Part shown: in pieces, positions 27,506-34,844 of the stretch | Position numbering within the stretch: position 1 is the stretch's first letter | Layout of the letters: every line of letters begins with the position of its first letter | NCBI GenBank assembly: GCA_910585445.1 | Contig: CAJUEK010000011.1 | Span: 1 to 56,173, forward strand | DNA: 56,173 bases | Direction of reading: 5' to 3' | DNA from: an uncultured Bacteroidales bacterium | Lineage (GTDB): Bacteria; Bacteroidota; Bacteroidia; Bacteroidales; UBA932 | Translations under genes and position numbers: made by a program | The notes under the pieces: model-generated | Database searches by the model: none | What the model saw: the letters and a program-made list of their open reading frames with translations, nothing else | Told to the model about the DNA's origin: nothing

Positions 27506-28540
27506 TTATTCCTCAGCCGTAACTTCAGAACCGAAATTAAATTCGACATTGTCTGTTCCTGTAGCCCAGCCGCCTTCAAGGTCCATGTCATCACTTGTAG
27601 TGAATTCAATCTTCTCAAGACCGGCCTCCTTACCTGTGAGCGTAACATTATAGCTGTATGCAGTACCTTTTGCCCAAGTCGGCTTGAATGCTCCGTAGTT
27701 CACTTTCTGAGAAACGACAGCACCATTTTCATTAATAATCGTCAGCTGGAAATAAAGGCGCACGTTCGGCTGCGTATAGGCAAATGGGAGCACATAGATG
27801 TCCTGTGTAGCGACAGATTGCGTACGTTCAAGTTCCTTATCCGTATCAGCCTCAGCAAAAGTTGCGGAAATCTTAAGCATTTGCTCAGCCACCTCTGTCT
27901 CTACGGAACGTTTCTGGTTTGTCCATTCACCTGTAGAGGCAGTGAATGTACCCTTATCCCTGAAATTGCGGACTTCGACCTGATTGACCTTTACCTTATA
28001 GCCTTCAGGAAAATCACTTGTGAACTTGAAACGTATCTTTGAAAGGATATGCTTGAAATCAAAGGCAACCTTGTCATTTCCTGATTCTTTTCCTGTGATA
28101 TTTGGCGCAGAGGCAAAAACAAGGTCTTTCTGGTTTTCAGACGCTGCATCGACTGTGTAATCTTCAAGGGTCAGTTCAGCTGCGTTAAAGCGGCTTGTAC
28201 CCGTCTTTCCATTTTCCTTGCTGTAAGCATAGAAAGTGTATGTGGCATCTTTGATCCAATAGCGGGCATCACCTGAATATGTCCAGTCAGTACCGTTCTT
28301 GGTTACAGCGATATCGTTGAAAACCTGTGTCGGAGTCGTACTGGTCGCAGTGGTGTAAGAGCCGAAAACATTGAACTGGCTGAAATTGTCGTTAGAGAGA
28401 GCACGGGTGTTCTTGTTCACATGAGAGGTGAAGGACACCTGTTTTGAAGCCTGGGCGACACCATAGTCGATGTCTTTGGTGGTTGTGCAGGCCGCCATTG
28501 CAAGGGCAGCCGCGGCCAAAATGATTAATGACTTTTTCAT
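27506..28540 (-). CDS. Fimbrillin-family lipoprotein, first copy (likely major pilin)
   Basis: A 344-residue exported lipoprotein with signal MKKSLIILAAAALAMAAC, lipid cysteine C18. NKNTRALSNDNFSQFNVFGS has a candidate processing arginine at R46; in FimA/Mfa1-type pili an arginine protease removes the N-terminus there so that subunits can join by strand exchange. VAFDFKHILSKIRFKF is the conserved fimbrillin strand. It is the first pilin in the operon, 34 bases after the DUF5119 gene, which fits a major shaft subunit. Shaft identity is inference; family membership is well supported. Confidence 0.85.
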   Translation of the reverse strand: MKKSLIILAAAALAMAACTTTKDIDYGVAQASKQVSFTSHVNKNTRALSNDNFSQFNVFGSYTTATSTTPTQVFNDIAVTKNGTDWTYSGDARYWIKDATYTFYAYSKENGKTGTSRFNAAELTLEDYTVDAASENQKDLVFASAPNITGKESGNDKVAFDFKHILSKIRFKFTSDFPEGYKVKVNQVEVRNFRDKGTFTASTGEWTNQKRSVETEVAEQMLKISATFAEADTDKELERTQSVATQDIYVLPFAYTQPNVRLYFQLTIINENGAVVSQKVNYGAFKPTWAKGTAYSYNVTLTGKEAGLEKIEFTTSDDMDLEGGWATGTDNVEFNFGSEVTAEE

Positions 28541-28574
28541 TACGTTGAAATTAAAGTTGTTATTGTAATTATAG

Positions 28575-29606
28575 TTATTGCACTATAGGAAGATCGATGT
28601 CCTCATATTCCCCCCAATCGCTGACATTCACGTCAAAGCCGGAACCATTGGATATGTCCTCATCTCCCAATTCGATTCCGCCGACATCTATGACTCCTCC
28701 CCTCGGCTGGTCCGCCATCTGGTCAGTGACATCAAAGTTGAAGCTTATCATGCGGCCGTTCCTGAGAAGAATCTCAAGATTGAGCGTATAGCGTCCCTCT
28801 CCCTCACGTCCGGCTGCACGTCCGTAATATTTGTCAGGAAAGCCGGCAATGCCGAACGAGCGCACATCCGCCTCAGCTCCCCACTCCTTGACAACGCAGT
28901 CGAAAAGGATAGTGGCCGTAGCCTCGGAAGTGGAGCCGTCACGCAGCATCACTGATTCAGCCATTCCAGCCAGGGCGCCACGGGCAAGCGAGACATACTC
29001 GGCTCCCTTGTCAATCCCGAATCGCACAAGATAGGTATAGACAAGAGGACGCATGGTGACATCAGCATTATGGCATTCATGCAGCTGAACCTCCGGAATG
29101 TCCTGGATGAAAGCTCCATAAAGCACATCCGGCGGATTGATGGTGCGCTCTCCCTCATGCAGTTCCTTAAGGGAAGAACGTGTCCTTGTCGTTGTTGACG
29201 CCTTGGCCGAAGGTGCGGAAGCCAAGTCGTCAAAAACGATATAGCGGGTATCATTATTATAAAGCAGAAGCGAATGCCTGCCCTCGTTTATCATGAACTC
29301 ACCGCCCTCAGGACCAAAGAAAGTCTTTGAACTTTCCTTGCCGTCTTCATAAAGAAGCATTGTCATTCCCTCCGGAATACCAGGAAGAAACTCAGAGTAT
29401 TCATGTTCCCAACGGGCTGCATCCCAGCTGAGAACCCATTTGCGACCATAGTCGCGTTCCCAAACACTTTCCCATGCAGCATTGACATTGACTGCACGGT
29501 AATGATTATAACACAATTCCTTACGACACCCTGCAAGAAACATCGGCAATGAAACGGCAATAACCGCTCCTGCCGCAAGCCTATTTATAAGAGTACCGTG
29601 TTTCAT
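28575..29606 (-). CDS. DUF5119-type lipoprotein of the fimbrial operon
   Basis: A 343-residue lipoprotein. The start at 29606 (MKHGTLINRLAAGAVIAVSL) overlaps the previous stop as ATGA and has a clear AGGAGG six bases upstream. Lipobox FLAGC is followed by RKELCYNHY, typical of DUF5119 proteins, which sit beside fimbrillin genes in Bacteroidales. A middle stretch MTMLLYEDGKESSKTFFGPE and ISFNFDVTDQMADQPRGGVI near the end show the fimbrillin-like sandwich pattern. Probably an anchor, regulator of length or assembly factor. Confidence 0.75.
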   Translation of the reverse strand: MKHGTLINRLAAGAVIAVSLPMFLAGCRKELCYNHYRAVNVNAAWESVWERDYGRKWVLSWDAARWEHEYSEFLPGIPEGMTMLLYEDGKESSKTFFGPEGGEFMINEGRHSLLLYNNDTRYIVFDDLASAPSAKASTTTRTRSSLKELHEGERTINPPDVLYGAFIQDIPEVQLHECHNADVTMRPLVYTYLVRFGIDKGAEYVSLARGALAGMAESVMLRDGSTSEATATILFDCVVKEWGAEADVRSFGIAGFPDKYYGRAAGREGEGRYTLNLEILLRNGRMISFNFDVTDQMADQPRGGVIDVGGIELGDEDISNGSGFDVNVSDWGEYEDIDLPIVQ

Positions 29607-30973
29607 TTTGCACCTCCTTTCTTTTTGCCCGACATATCCGCGAAACGCCATACGAGAGAAAATTTCAGTTTGAGAGGCCCGACATAGTTCATGCTCCTTG
29701 TACGCTGATAGACATAGTGATTGTCAACAGGTTCATACTCTTCATACTTGGTGTACATATAGCCGGCCCCGATTTCAGCATCGAAAGAAAGGCTACGGGC
29801 AATAGGCCACATGAAGCCATATGTCAGCCCGGCAAAACCAGCCTCTCCCCTATATCCTGTACGCTTGTTTTCAAGGTCATATAATCCGCCGCCGGCCATC
29901 AGTCCCATATAATGGCCATGCCATGGCTTGAAAGTCTTGAACCACCAGCGGCATTCGGGACTTATTATCAATGCCTGGTAATACTGGTGCTTCTGCGCAT
30001 TTTTCCACCAGGCCACATTTCCGTCCACGCTTACGCTCCAATGCTCATTTATAAGCCACTCAAACTCCAGGTTCGGCATAAGGGCGGCATCATACAGCAG
30101 ATTGGTCTTGATGGCAAAACGATGGAAAGGCTCATTTCCCACAATTTCATCATGCCCGGTCCCGGCAGCATCCTGCATCACAGACGCTTCTTGCGCACCG
30201 GAAGTACCTGCCTCATTGTCCTGGCATTCAGAATGTGCACCATCAGCTTCGCCTGAAACCAGGGAATCCTCCACTCCGGAATTTCCGGACACAATGGCTG
30301 AGGTGTCCTCCTCATGCTCAGGCTCCACATAACCTGCCCCTTGCCTATGTCCTATTATTGTAGGAGGCGGATCTCCCCATGTACGGAACGAGACAGTACG
30401 GAGCTGAGGGAAAAAATTCCTGTACATATACCACCAGGCCTCCCCGTCCCCTATATAAAGGAGGGACTTGTTGGCATTTTCCGGCTGTATCCTGCCTGAG
30501 AGGACACCGGAAATCACTTTCAGGACTTTTTCCTTATGCGGCATTGAGGAGTTCATGGCCATTGAGCGCAAACCCGCCCAGTCAATCCCGTCGCCCCCGA
30601 CAATGAGAACCGGTCCGTCTATGGCGGCATTTTCCATGATATAGCTGCGGAGACTTTCCGCCCTCCTTATGGAAAGCCTGTCGTTCAACTTCCATTCGCC
30701 TTCCGGAGAGGCTGCTCCGCGGATATGCAGAGTATCCTTGAAGTCAACCTCACGGATGAATTTCAGAAGACGCTCACCGTTTTTCTTGTAGGCAGGGTTG
30801 AAGCTTGAATACCCTTTCTCGAAATAGACCAATATCTCGAGGGAGTCTGTTTCCTTCACAGGAATCCTGCTGCCGTCATGCTCCTGTGCCGCCGCAGTCA
30901 ATGATGCAGCCAGCAGACAAAAGCACACGGCAAGGCCTGCCATGTTTTTACATATGGTCAATATAAGTTTCAT
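29603..30973 (-). CDS. DUF3575 outer-membrane protein with OmpA-like region
   Basis: A 456-residue exported protein, first gene of the fimbrial operon. A signal peptide ends near LTAAAQE. Residues about 40-125 resemble an OmpA/MotB peptidoglycan-binding fold (LEILVYFEKGYSSFNPAYKK, IRGAASPEGEWKLNDRLSIR, RAESLRSYI). The C-terminal 180 residues form a DUF3575 beta-barrel: AIKTNLLYDAALMPNLEFEW, PECRWWFKTFKPWHGHYMGL, and the last strand LKFSLVWRF. A low-complexity linker rich in E, S and G joins them. It may anchor the pilus to outer membrane and wall; this is inference from the two domains and operon position. Confidence 0.8.
   Translation of the reverse strand: MKLILTICKNMAGLAVCFCLLAASLTAAAQEHDGSRIPVKETDSLEILVYFEKGYSSFNPAYKKNGERLLKFIREVDFKDTLHIRGAASPEGEWKLNDRLSIRRAESLRSYIMENAAIDGPVLIVGGDGIDWAGLRSMAMNSSMPHKEKVLKVISGVLSGRIQPENANKSLLYIGDGEAWWYMYRNFFPQLRTVSFRTWGDPPPTIIGHRQGAGYVEPEHEEDTSAIVSGNSGVEDSLVSGEADGAHSECQDNEAGTSGAQEASVMQDAAGTGHDEIVGNEPFHRFAIKTNLLYDAALMPNLEFEWLINEHWSVSVDGNVAWWKNAQKHQYYQALIISPECRWWFKTFKPWHGHYMGLMAGGGLYDLENKRTGYRGEAGFAGLTYGFMWPIARSLSFDAEIGAGYMYTKYEEYEPVDNHYVYQRTRSMNYVGPLKLKFSLVWRFADMSGKKKGGAK
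29613..29618 (-). promoter_or_regulatory. Strong Shine-Dalgarno site of the DUF5119 gene
   Basis: AGGAGG on the minus strand, six bases before the ATG at 29606. Such sites are rare in Bacteroidota, where most starts use A-rich leaders. It fixes the start and, with the ATGA overlap, suggests coupled translation with the DUF3575 gene. Confidence 0.7.
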
Positions 30974-31010
30974 TTAATGATGATTTTGCCGGTATGATAC
31001 AGGGTATGAC

Positions 31011-31061
31011 AAAAAATTCCCGTTCTGCCGGCAGGGAAATCCCAGCCGTCAAAACGGGAAT
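31011..31061 (-). terminator. Leader hairpin, candidate attenuator of the fimbrial operon
   Basis: On the minus strand the outer arms ATTCCCGTT (31061-31053) and AACGGGAAT (31024-31016) pair perfectly and are followed by T5. Inside, GGCTGGG/CCCTGCC forms a second stem with loop ATTT and one mismatch, and CTGCCGGCAG is a palindrome that offers alternative pairing. It lies between the candidate promoter and the DUF3575 start, so it would terminate the operon early unless overridden. Confidence 0.6.
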
Positions 31062-31078
31062 GTCAAATATTCCGTATT

Positions 31079-31107
31079 CTAATTTACTTAATCTTACCCC
31101 CCCCCAA
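31079..31107 (-). promoter_or_regulatory. Candidate phase-variable promoter with G9 tract
   Basis: Minus strand: TTG (31107-31105), an 18-bp spacer that begins with eight G, then TAAATTAG (31086-31079), one base off TAnnTTTG. The full run is nine G (C9 at 31097-31105 on the plus strand). Loss or gain of one G would change the spacer length and so promoter strength. Confidence 0.5.
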
Positions 31108-31223
31108 GACGCTATTTCCGCAGAGAGCAACCGCACATGCCACAGAAGCGGCATGAGTGTCCGTCATGATATTAGGGTTAAAATTCATTTATATGATGCA
31201 ATTATGTGCCTGCAACCTATACG

Positions 31224-31264
31224 CAAAAATAAAGACAAACGGCATGAGATGCCGCATGTTTGTC
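31224..31264 (-). terminator. Terminator of purD-folD
   Basis: On the minus strand GACAAA pairs with TTTGTC, and inside it CGGCAT pairs with ATGCCG, with a small bulge. TTTATTTTT follows. It is about 117 bases after the folD stop. Confidence 0.65.
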
Positions 31265-31380
31265 ATCTGTCTGATACGATATTAAATTAACACACACTGA
31301 TTTTCTGCAAAAGTAGAAAGTTTTTCTTTTATAACAAATAAAATCTCCATTATTCGCAAGTTCAGCATGTGAGACACTGC

Positions 31381-32232
31381 TTAATGCTTTGCAAGAAAGC
31401 ACTCTATCGTGTTCTCCATAAGGCAGCAGATGGTCATGGGACCGACTCCGCCCGGAACAGGTGTGATGACTGAGGCTTTCGGCTCCACTTCCGCGTAATC
31501 AACGTCACCGCAGAGTTTTCCGGTCTCTGCATCGCGGTTGACTCCCACGTCAATGACTACAGTACCTTCTGACACCATGTCGGCAGTGACGAATTTCGGA
31601 CGGCCGATGGCCACAACAAGAATCTCGGCCTGACGCGTCAGCTCAGCAAGGTTCTCTGTGCGGCTGTGCGCAATTGTTACCGTAGCATTTTCATCCAGGA
31701 GCAGCTTGGCAACCGGAAGACCGACTATGTTGCTCCTGCCGATTACGACCGCGCGCTTGCCCTTTATCCCGACACCGGCAGCCTTGAGCATCTTTATTAT
31801 GCCCTTAGGCGTGCATGGAAGCACACAATCCTCTTTCTGCCAAAGCGCCGCAACATTCAGAGGATGGAAACCGTCCACGTCTTTTGCCTTGGAAATGGTC
31901 TCTATCACCTTGGACTCGCTGATATGCTTTGGAAGCGGAAGCTGCACGAGGATGCCGTCAACAGAGTCATCTTCATTGAGTTCCCGTATAAGAGAGAGCA
32001 GCTCTTCTTCAGATATAGTCTCAGGTTTGCGTATGGTCGTGTTCTTTATTCCTACCGTTTCAGAAGCCTTGGCCTTTCCTGTCACATATGACACGCTGGC
32101 AGGATTGTCACCGACAAGGATTACTACAAGATGGGGCACACGTCCATATTTCTCAGGAAATTCTGCCACCTGAGCAGCCATATCGGCTTTGAGCTTGGCC
32201 GAAAGTTCTTTACCGCTTATTATTTTTGCCAT
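31381..32232 (-). CDS. folD: Methylenetetrahydrofolate dehydrogenase/cyclohydrolase
   Basis: Bifunctional cytosolic enzyme interconverting 5,10-methylene- and 10-formyl-tetrahydrofolate, which supplies formyl groups to purine synthesis. Length is 283 residues. VGDNPASVSYVTGKAKASET carries the catalytic lysine, DGILVQLPLPKHI and KDVDGFHPLN are the substrate motifs, VIGRSNIVGLPVAKLLL is the dinucleotide-binding loop, and the end has TPVPGGVGPMTICCLMENT. It starts 38 bases after purD, so the two form a purine/one-carbon operon. Confidence 0.96.
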   Translation of the reverse strand: MAKIISGKELSAKLKADMAAQVAEFPEKYGRVPHLVVILVGDNPASVSYVTGKAKASETVGIKNTTIRKPETISEEELLSLIRELNEDDSVDGILVQLPLPKHISESKVIETISKAKDVDGFHPLNVAALWQKEDCVLPCTPKGIIKMLKAAGVGIKGKRAVVIGRSNIVGLPVAKLLLDENATVTIAHSRTENLAELTRQAEILVVAIGRPKFVTADMVSEGTVVIDVGVNRDAETGKLCGDVDYAEVEPKASVITPVPGGVGPMTICCLMENTIECFLAKH

Positions 32233-32270
32233 AACTGGAATTTTATCATTTCACTTGTTCCTGTGCGGCA

Positions 32271-33530
32271 CTAAAGCACGCGCCATCCGATGTCACGACG
32301 ATAGAAGAGATTGCCGCATTTGACTTTTTCCACAGCGGCAAGGGCTATGTCATGTGCCTGGGCAAGAGTTTTTCCAGAGCCTACGACCATCAGCACGCGT
32401 CCTCCTGAAGTGACGGCATTGCCGTCCTTTGAAGACGTGCCCATGTGGTATATCCTTACGGAAGGATCTGCAAGCGCATCAGCAAGGCCTTCAATCACAT
32501 AGCCTTTCTCATAGCTGCCGGGATAGCCTTTTGAAGCCATCACAAATCCCATGGTGACTTCCTCGGACCACTTCACCTCAGGCATAGGTGTGCCGTCTGC
32601 GACAGCCGAGAAAATGTCATAGATGTCCGATTCAAGACGCGGAAGCACAACCTCCGTCTCAGGATCTCCGAAACGGCAGTTGAACTCTATCACCTTGACT
32701 CCGGAAGGGGTCTTCATAAGGCCTCCGTAAAGTACGCCTTTGAACGGGCGGCCTTCAGCAATCATGGCAGCCGCTGTCGGTATCATGACATGTTCGAGAG
32801 AGTAGTCAATGTCTTCCTGAGTGATGATAGGGACAGGGGAATATGCTCCCATGCCTCCTGTATTCGGACCTTTGTCTCCCTCGTAGGCACGCTTGTGGTC
32901 CTGCGAAAGGGTCATGGGAGTAACCGAAGTGCCATCCACGAAGCACATGAACGAGAACTCCGGTCCTGTGAGAAACTCCTCGACAACGACCTTGCCCTTG
33001 CCGAACTTGTCATCAAGAAGCATGTCTTTCAAAGCCTCCTCAGCCTCTTCCATTGTCTCTGGAATGACAACTCCCTTGCCTGCTGCAAGGCCGTCATATT
33101 TGAGCACGACCGGCAACGAACCTGAACGCACATGCCCGAGAGCCTTTTCATAATCATCAAAAGTCTCGAATGAAGCCGTAGGGATGTCATATTTGGCCAT
33201 GAGCCTCTTGGCGAAATCCTTGCTGGACTCGATTGCAGCAGCATCCTTTGACGGGCCGAATATCCTCAGGCCGGCCTCAGCAAAAGCATCAGCCACACCA
33301 GCCGCAAGAGCCACCTCCGGGCCGACTACCGTAAGGTCAACACCGTTTTCAAGGGCAAATGCCTTAAGTTCCTCAACCTGGGTTTCCTTCAATGGAACGC
33401 ATTCAGCCTGCGCGGCGATTCCTGCATTTCCCGGTGCGCACCAGATTTTTCCTACTTTTGCGGAACGGCTGAGCGCATCCACTATGGCATGCTCACGTCC
33501 TCCGCCTCCAATGACCAAGACTTTCTTCAT
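32271..33530 (-). CDS. purD: Phosphoribosylamine-glycine ligase
   Basis: Makes glycinamide ribonucleotide from phosphoribosylamine, glycine and ATP, the second step of purine synthesis. The start is set at 33530, giving MKKVLVIGGGGREHAIVDAL; the frame's 34 extra upstream codons include the promoter and are not conserved. The ATP-grasp domain has VLKYDGLAAGKGVVIP and VVVEEFLTGPEFSFMCF; FNCRFGDPETEVVLPRLESD binds metal. Length is 419 residues. It heads the purD-folD operon behind two similar promoters. Confidence 0.96.
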   Translation of the reverse strand: MKKVLVIGGGGREHAIVDALSRSAKVGKIWCAPGNAGIAAQAECVPLKETQVEELKAFALENGVDLTVVGPEVALAAGVADAFAEAGLRIFGPSKDAAAIESSKDFAKRLMAKYDIPTASFETFDDYEKALGHVRSGSLPVVLKYDGLAAGKGVVIPETMEEAEEALKDMLLDDKFGKGKVVVEEFLTGPEFSFMCFVDGTSVTPMTLSQDHKRAYEGDKGPNTGGMGAYSPVPIITQEDIDYSLEHVMIPTAAAMIAEGRPFKGVLYGGLMKTPSGVKVIEFNCRFGDPETEVVLPRLESDIYDIFSAVADGTPMPEVKWSEEVTMGFVMASKGYPGSYEKGYVIEGLADALADPSVRIYHMGTSSKDGNAVTSGGRVLMVVGSGKTLAQAHDIALAAVEKVKCGNLFYRRDIGWRVL

Positions 33531-33557
33531 TTTATGTGCTGTTTTGATGATTCGGCG

Positions 33558-33589
33558 CGAATATACTAAAAGTCGAGAGCAGAGGCAAA
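33558..33589 (-). promoter_or_regulatory. purD promoter P1, extended conserved type
   Basis: Minus strand: TTTG (33589-33586), a 20-bp spacer CCTCTGCTCTCGACTTTTAG, then TATATTCG (33565-33558). The spacer is almost identical to those of P2 and the hisS promoter. Confidence 0.75.
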
Positions 33590-33636
33590 GCTTGCTTTGA
33601 CTATGCCGAGACGCATCAGTATATGTGCGCAAAGCG

Positions 33637-33668
33637 CAAATATACTAAAAGTCGAGAGCAGAAGCAAA
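33637..33668 (-). promoter_or_regulatory. purD promoter P2, extended conserved type
   Basis: Minus strand: TTTG (33668-33665), spacer CTTCTGCTCTCGACTTTTAG, then TATATTTG (33644-33637), a perfect -7 box. It lies 79 bases upstream of P1 and repeats it with only two base changes across the 32 bases. Confidence 0.75.
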
Positions 33669-33675
33669 CATATAT

Positions 33676-33729
33676 TAAAAACCCGGCAATTCCCGTCAGG
33701 CCATCTTCTGCCACTGTGGAAATTGCCGG
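33676..33729 (-). terminator. Terminator of the GH109-kinase operon
   Basis: On the minus strand CCGGCAATTTCC (33729-33718) pairs over 12 bp with GGGAATTGCCGG (33694-33683), one G-T pair, followed by GTTTTTAA. The 23-nt loop is long. It begins 32 bases after the kinase stop and ends just before purD P2. Confidence 0.75.
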
Positions 33730-33761
33730 TAAATGTCAAGGGCACAAGACCCGCGGCGCCA

Positions 33762-34844
33762 TTACAAGCCGGATATGAAATCCGACATTTCTTTCTGGCG
33801 GGCCATTACACTTCTGAACAGCGCCATCTGGTTGCGTGTCCTTACGAGATTATGCTCAGGATAGGCCGTCTTATAATAAGTGTCGCCATTGATATAGTCC
33901 GTAAAGAAGCGGACCGCCTGCATGAACGGGAAAAGAGCAGCGGCATAAGGCAGATGTTCTTTCTCCACGGGAGTCAGAAAAGCGGACGCAGACTCTATAT
34001 AGCCTTTGGTGAAAGCCCGGAATATGTCCATGTCAAACTCAACCTTTCCTATATCCGGGTCATCTTCCGCCACTGCGTTGGCTGCCGTGCGCAGAAAATC
34101 CCCATAATCGGAAAACACATAGCTCGGCATTACCGTGTCAAGGTCAATCACGCAAAGCACGCTGCCGTCTTTGTCAAACATCATGTTGTTGACCTTTGTG
34201 TCGCAGTGGCAGATACGCTTCGGAAGCACGCCCTCACGATGCAGACGCTCAGCCGTGCAGGCATATTCCATGTGGCGTTCCATTTCTTCCAGTATCGCAC
34301 GGGCTTCTTCGGAGTCCATACGTCCGGCCGGATTTGCAGCGGCGGCCTCCCTCAACTGACGTGCACGCAGCTCCATATTATGGAAATCCGGTATCGTCTC
34401 CCCAAGAGTATCCGGGATGTCGGCAAGCATGGCCTCAAATTCACCGAAGGCCTTTCCCGCAAAATATGAATACTCCGGATTTACAGTATCTACGGTCACG
34501 GCGTCAGGAATGAAATGCGAGAGTCTCCAGTACGACTCCCCGTCATGCAGCCATGTCTGCTCCGAATCCTTGAGCGGGACAAAAGACAGGACCTTTCTGC
34601 CAAGGTCTCCCTCACCTGAAGACGACAGAAAGCCGCGTATATGCCTTGTGACGCATTCTATGTTATGCTGAAGCAGGGCGACGTCATTGAAAATGGCATG
34701 ATTGATTTTCTGAAGGACATAGCCAGGCCCTTCATCGGTATTCACCTTGTATGTGTCATTTATAAGGCCGTTGCCCAATGGCACCACACCCGTAACATTC
34801 CCACGCAGGGCAAAACGGGACAGAATATTTGAAAAGTCTTTCAT
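33762..34844 (-). CDS. Sugar kinase of the aminoglycoside-phosphotransferase fold (NahK-like)
   Basis: A 360-residue cytosolic kinase. Start at 34844 gives MKDFSNILSRFALRGNVTGV and overlaps the GH109 stop by one base (TAATG). The N-lobe has VPLGNGLINDTYKV and YVLQKINHAIF with the ATP-binding lysine. The catalytic loop is HCDTKVNNMMFD, and CVIDLDTVMPSYVFSDYGDF carries the metal-binding aspartate. The family includes bifidobacterial N-acetylhexosamine 1-kinase; coupling to GH109 supports phosphorylation of released GalNAc or GlcNAc. Substrate is inferred; the fold is clear. It does not look like an antibiotic-resistance enzyme. Confidence 0.8.
   Translation of the reverse strand: MKDFSNILSRFALRGNVTGVVPLGNGLINDTYKVNTDEGPGYVLQKINHAIFNDVALLQHNIECVTRHIRGFLSSSGEGDLGRKVLSFVPLKDSEQTWLHDGESYWRLSHFIPDAVTVDTVNPEYSYFAGKAFGEFEAMLADIPDTLGETIPDFHNMELRARQLREAAAANPAGRMDSEEARAILEEMERHMEYACTAERLHREGVLPKRICHCDTKVNNMMFDKDGSVLCVIDLDTVMPSYVFSDYGDFLRTAANAVAEDDPDIGKVEFDMDIFRAFTKGYIESASAFLTPVEKEHLPYAAALFPFMQAVRFFTDYINGDTYYKTAYPEHNLVRTRNQMALFRSVMARQKEMSDFISGL

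Larger units (their letters stand above)
30974..31380. other. 407-base regulatory region upstream of the fimbrial operon
   Basis: No gene is visible. From right to left it holds the purD-folD terminator (31224-31264), about 115 bases of plain AT-rich sequence, a G9 tract inside a candidate promoter (31079-31107), and a terminator-like leader hairpin (31011-31061), then about 40 bases to the first fimbrial start. I found no pair of long inverted repeats such as flank invertible promoters. Confidence 0.6.

Noticed and set aside
30974..31380. An invertible promoter for the fimbrial operon, as known for Bacteroidales capsules
   Set aside because: No pair of inverted repeats with suitable length and spacing flanks the promoter; the 9-bp repeats at 31016 and 31053 are too close and read better as a hairpin.
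33762..34844. Aminoglycoside resistance kinase
   Set aside because: The fold is shared, but operon coupling to GH109 and the GNGLINDTY N-lobe fit sugar kinases of the NahK type.
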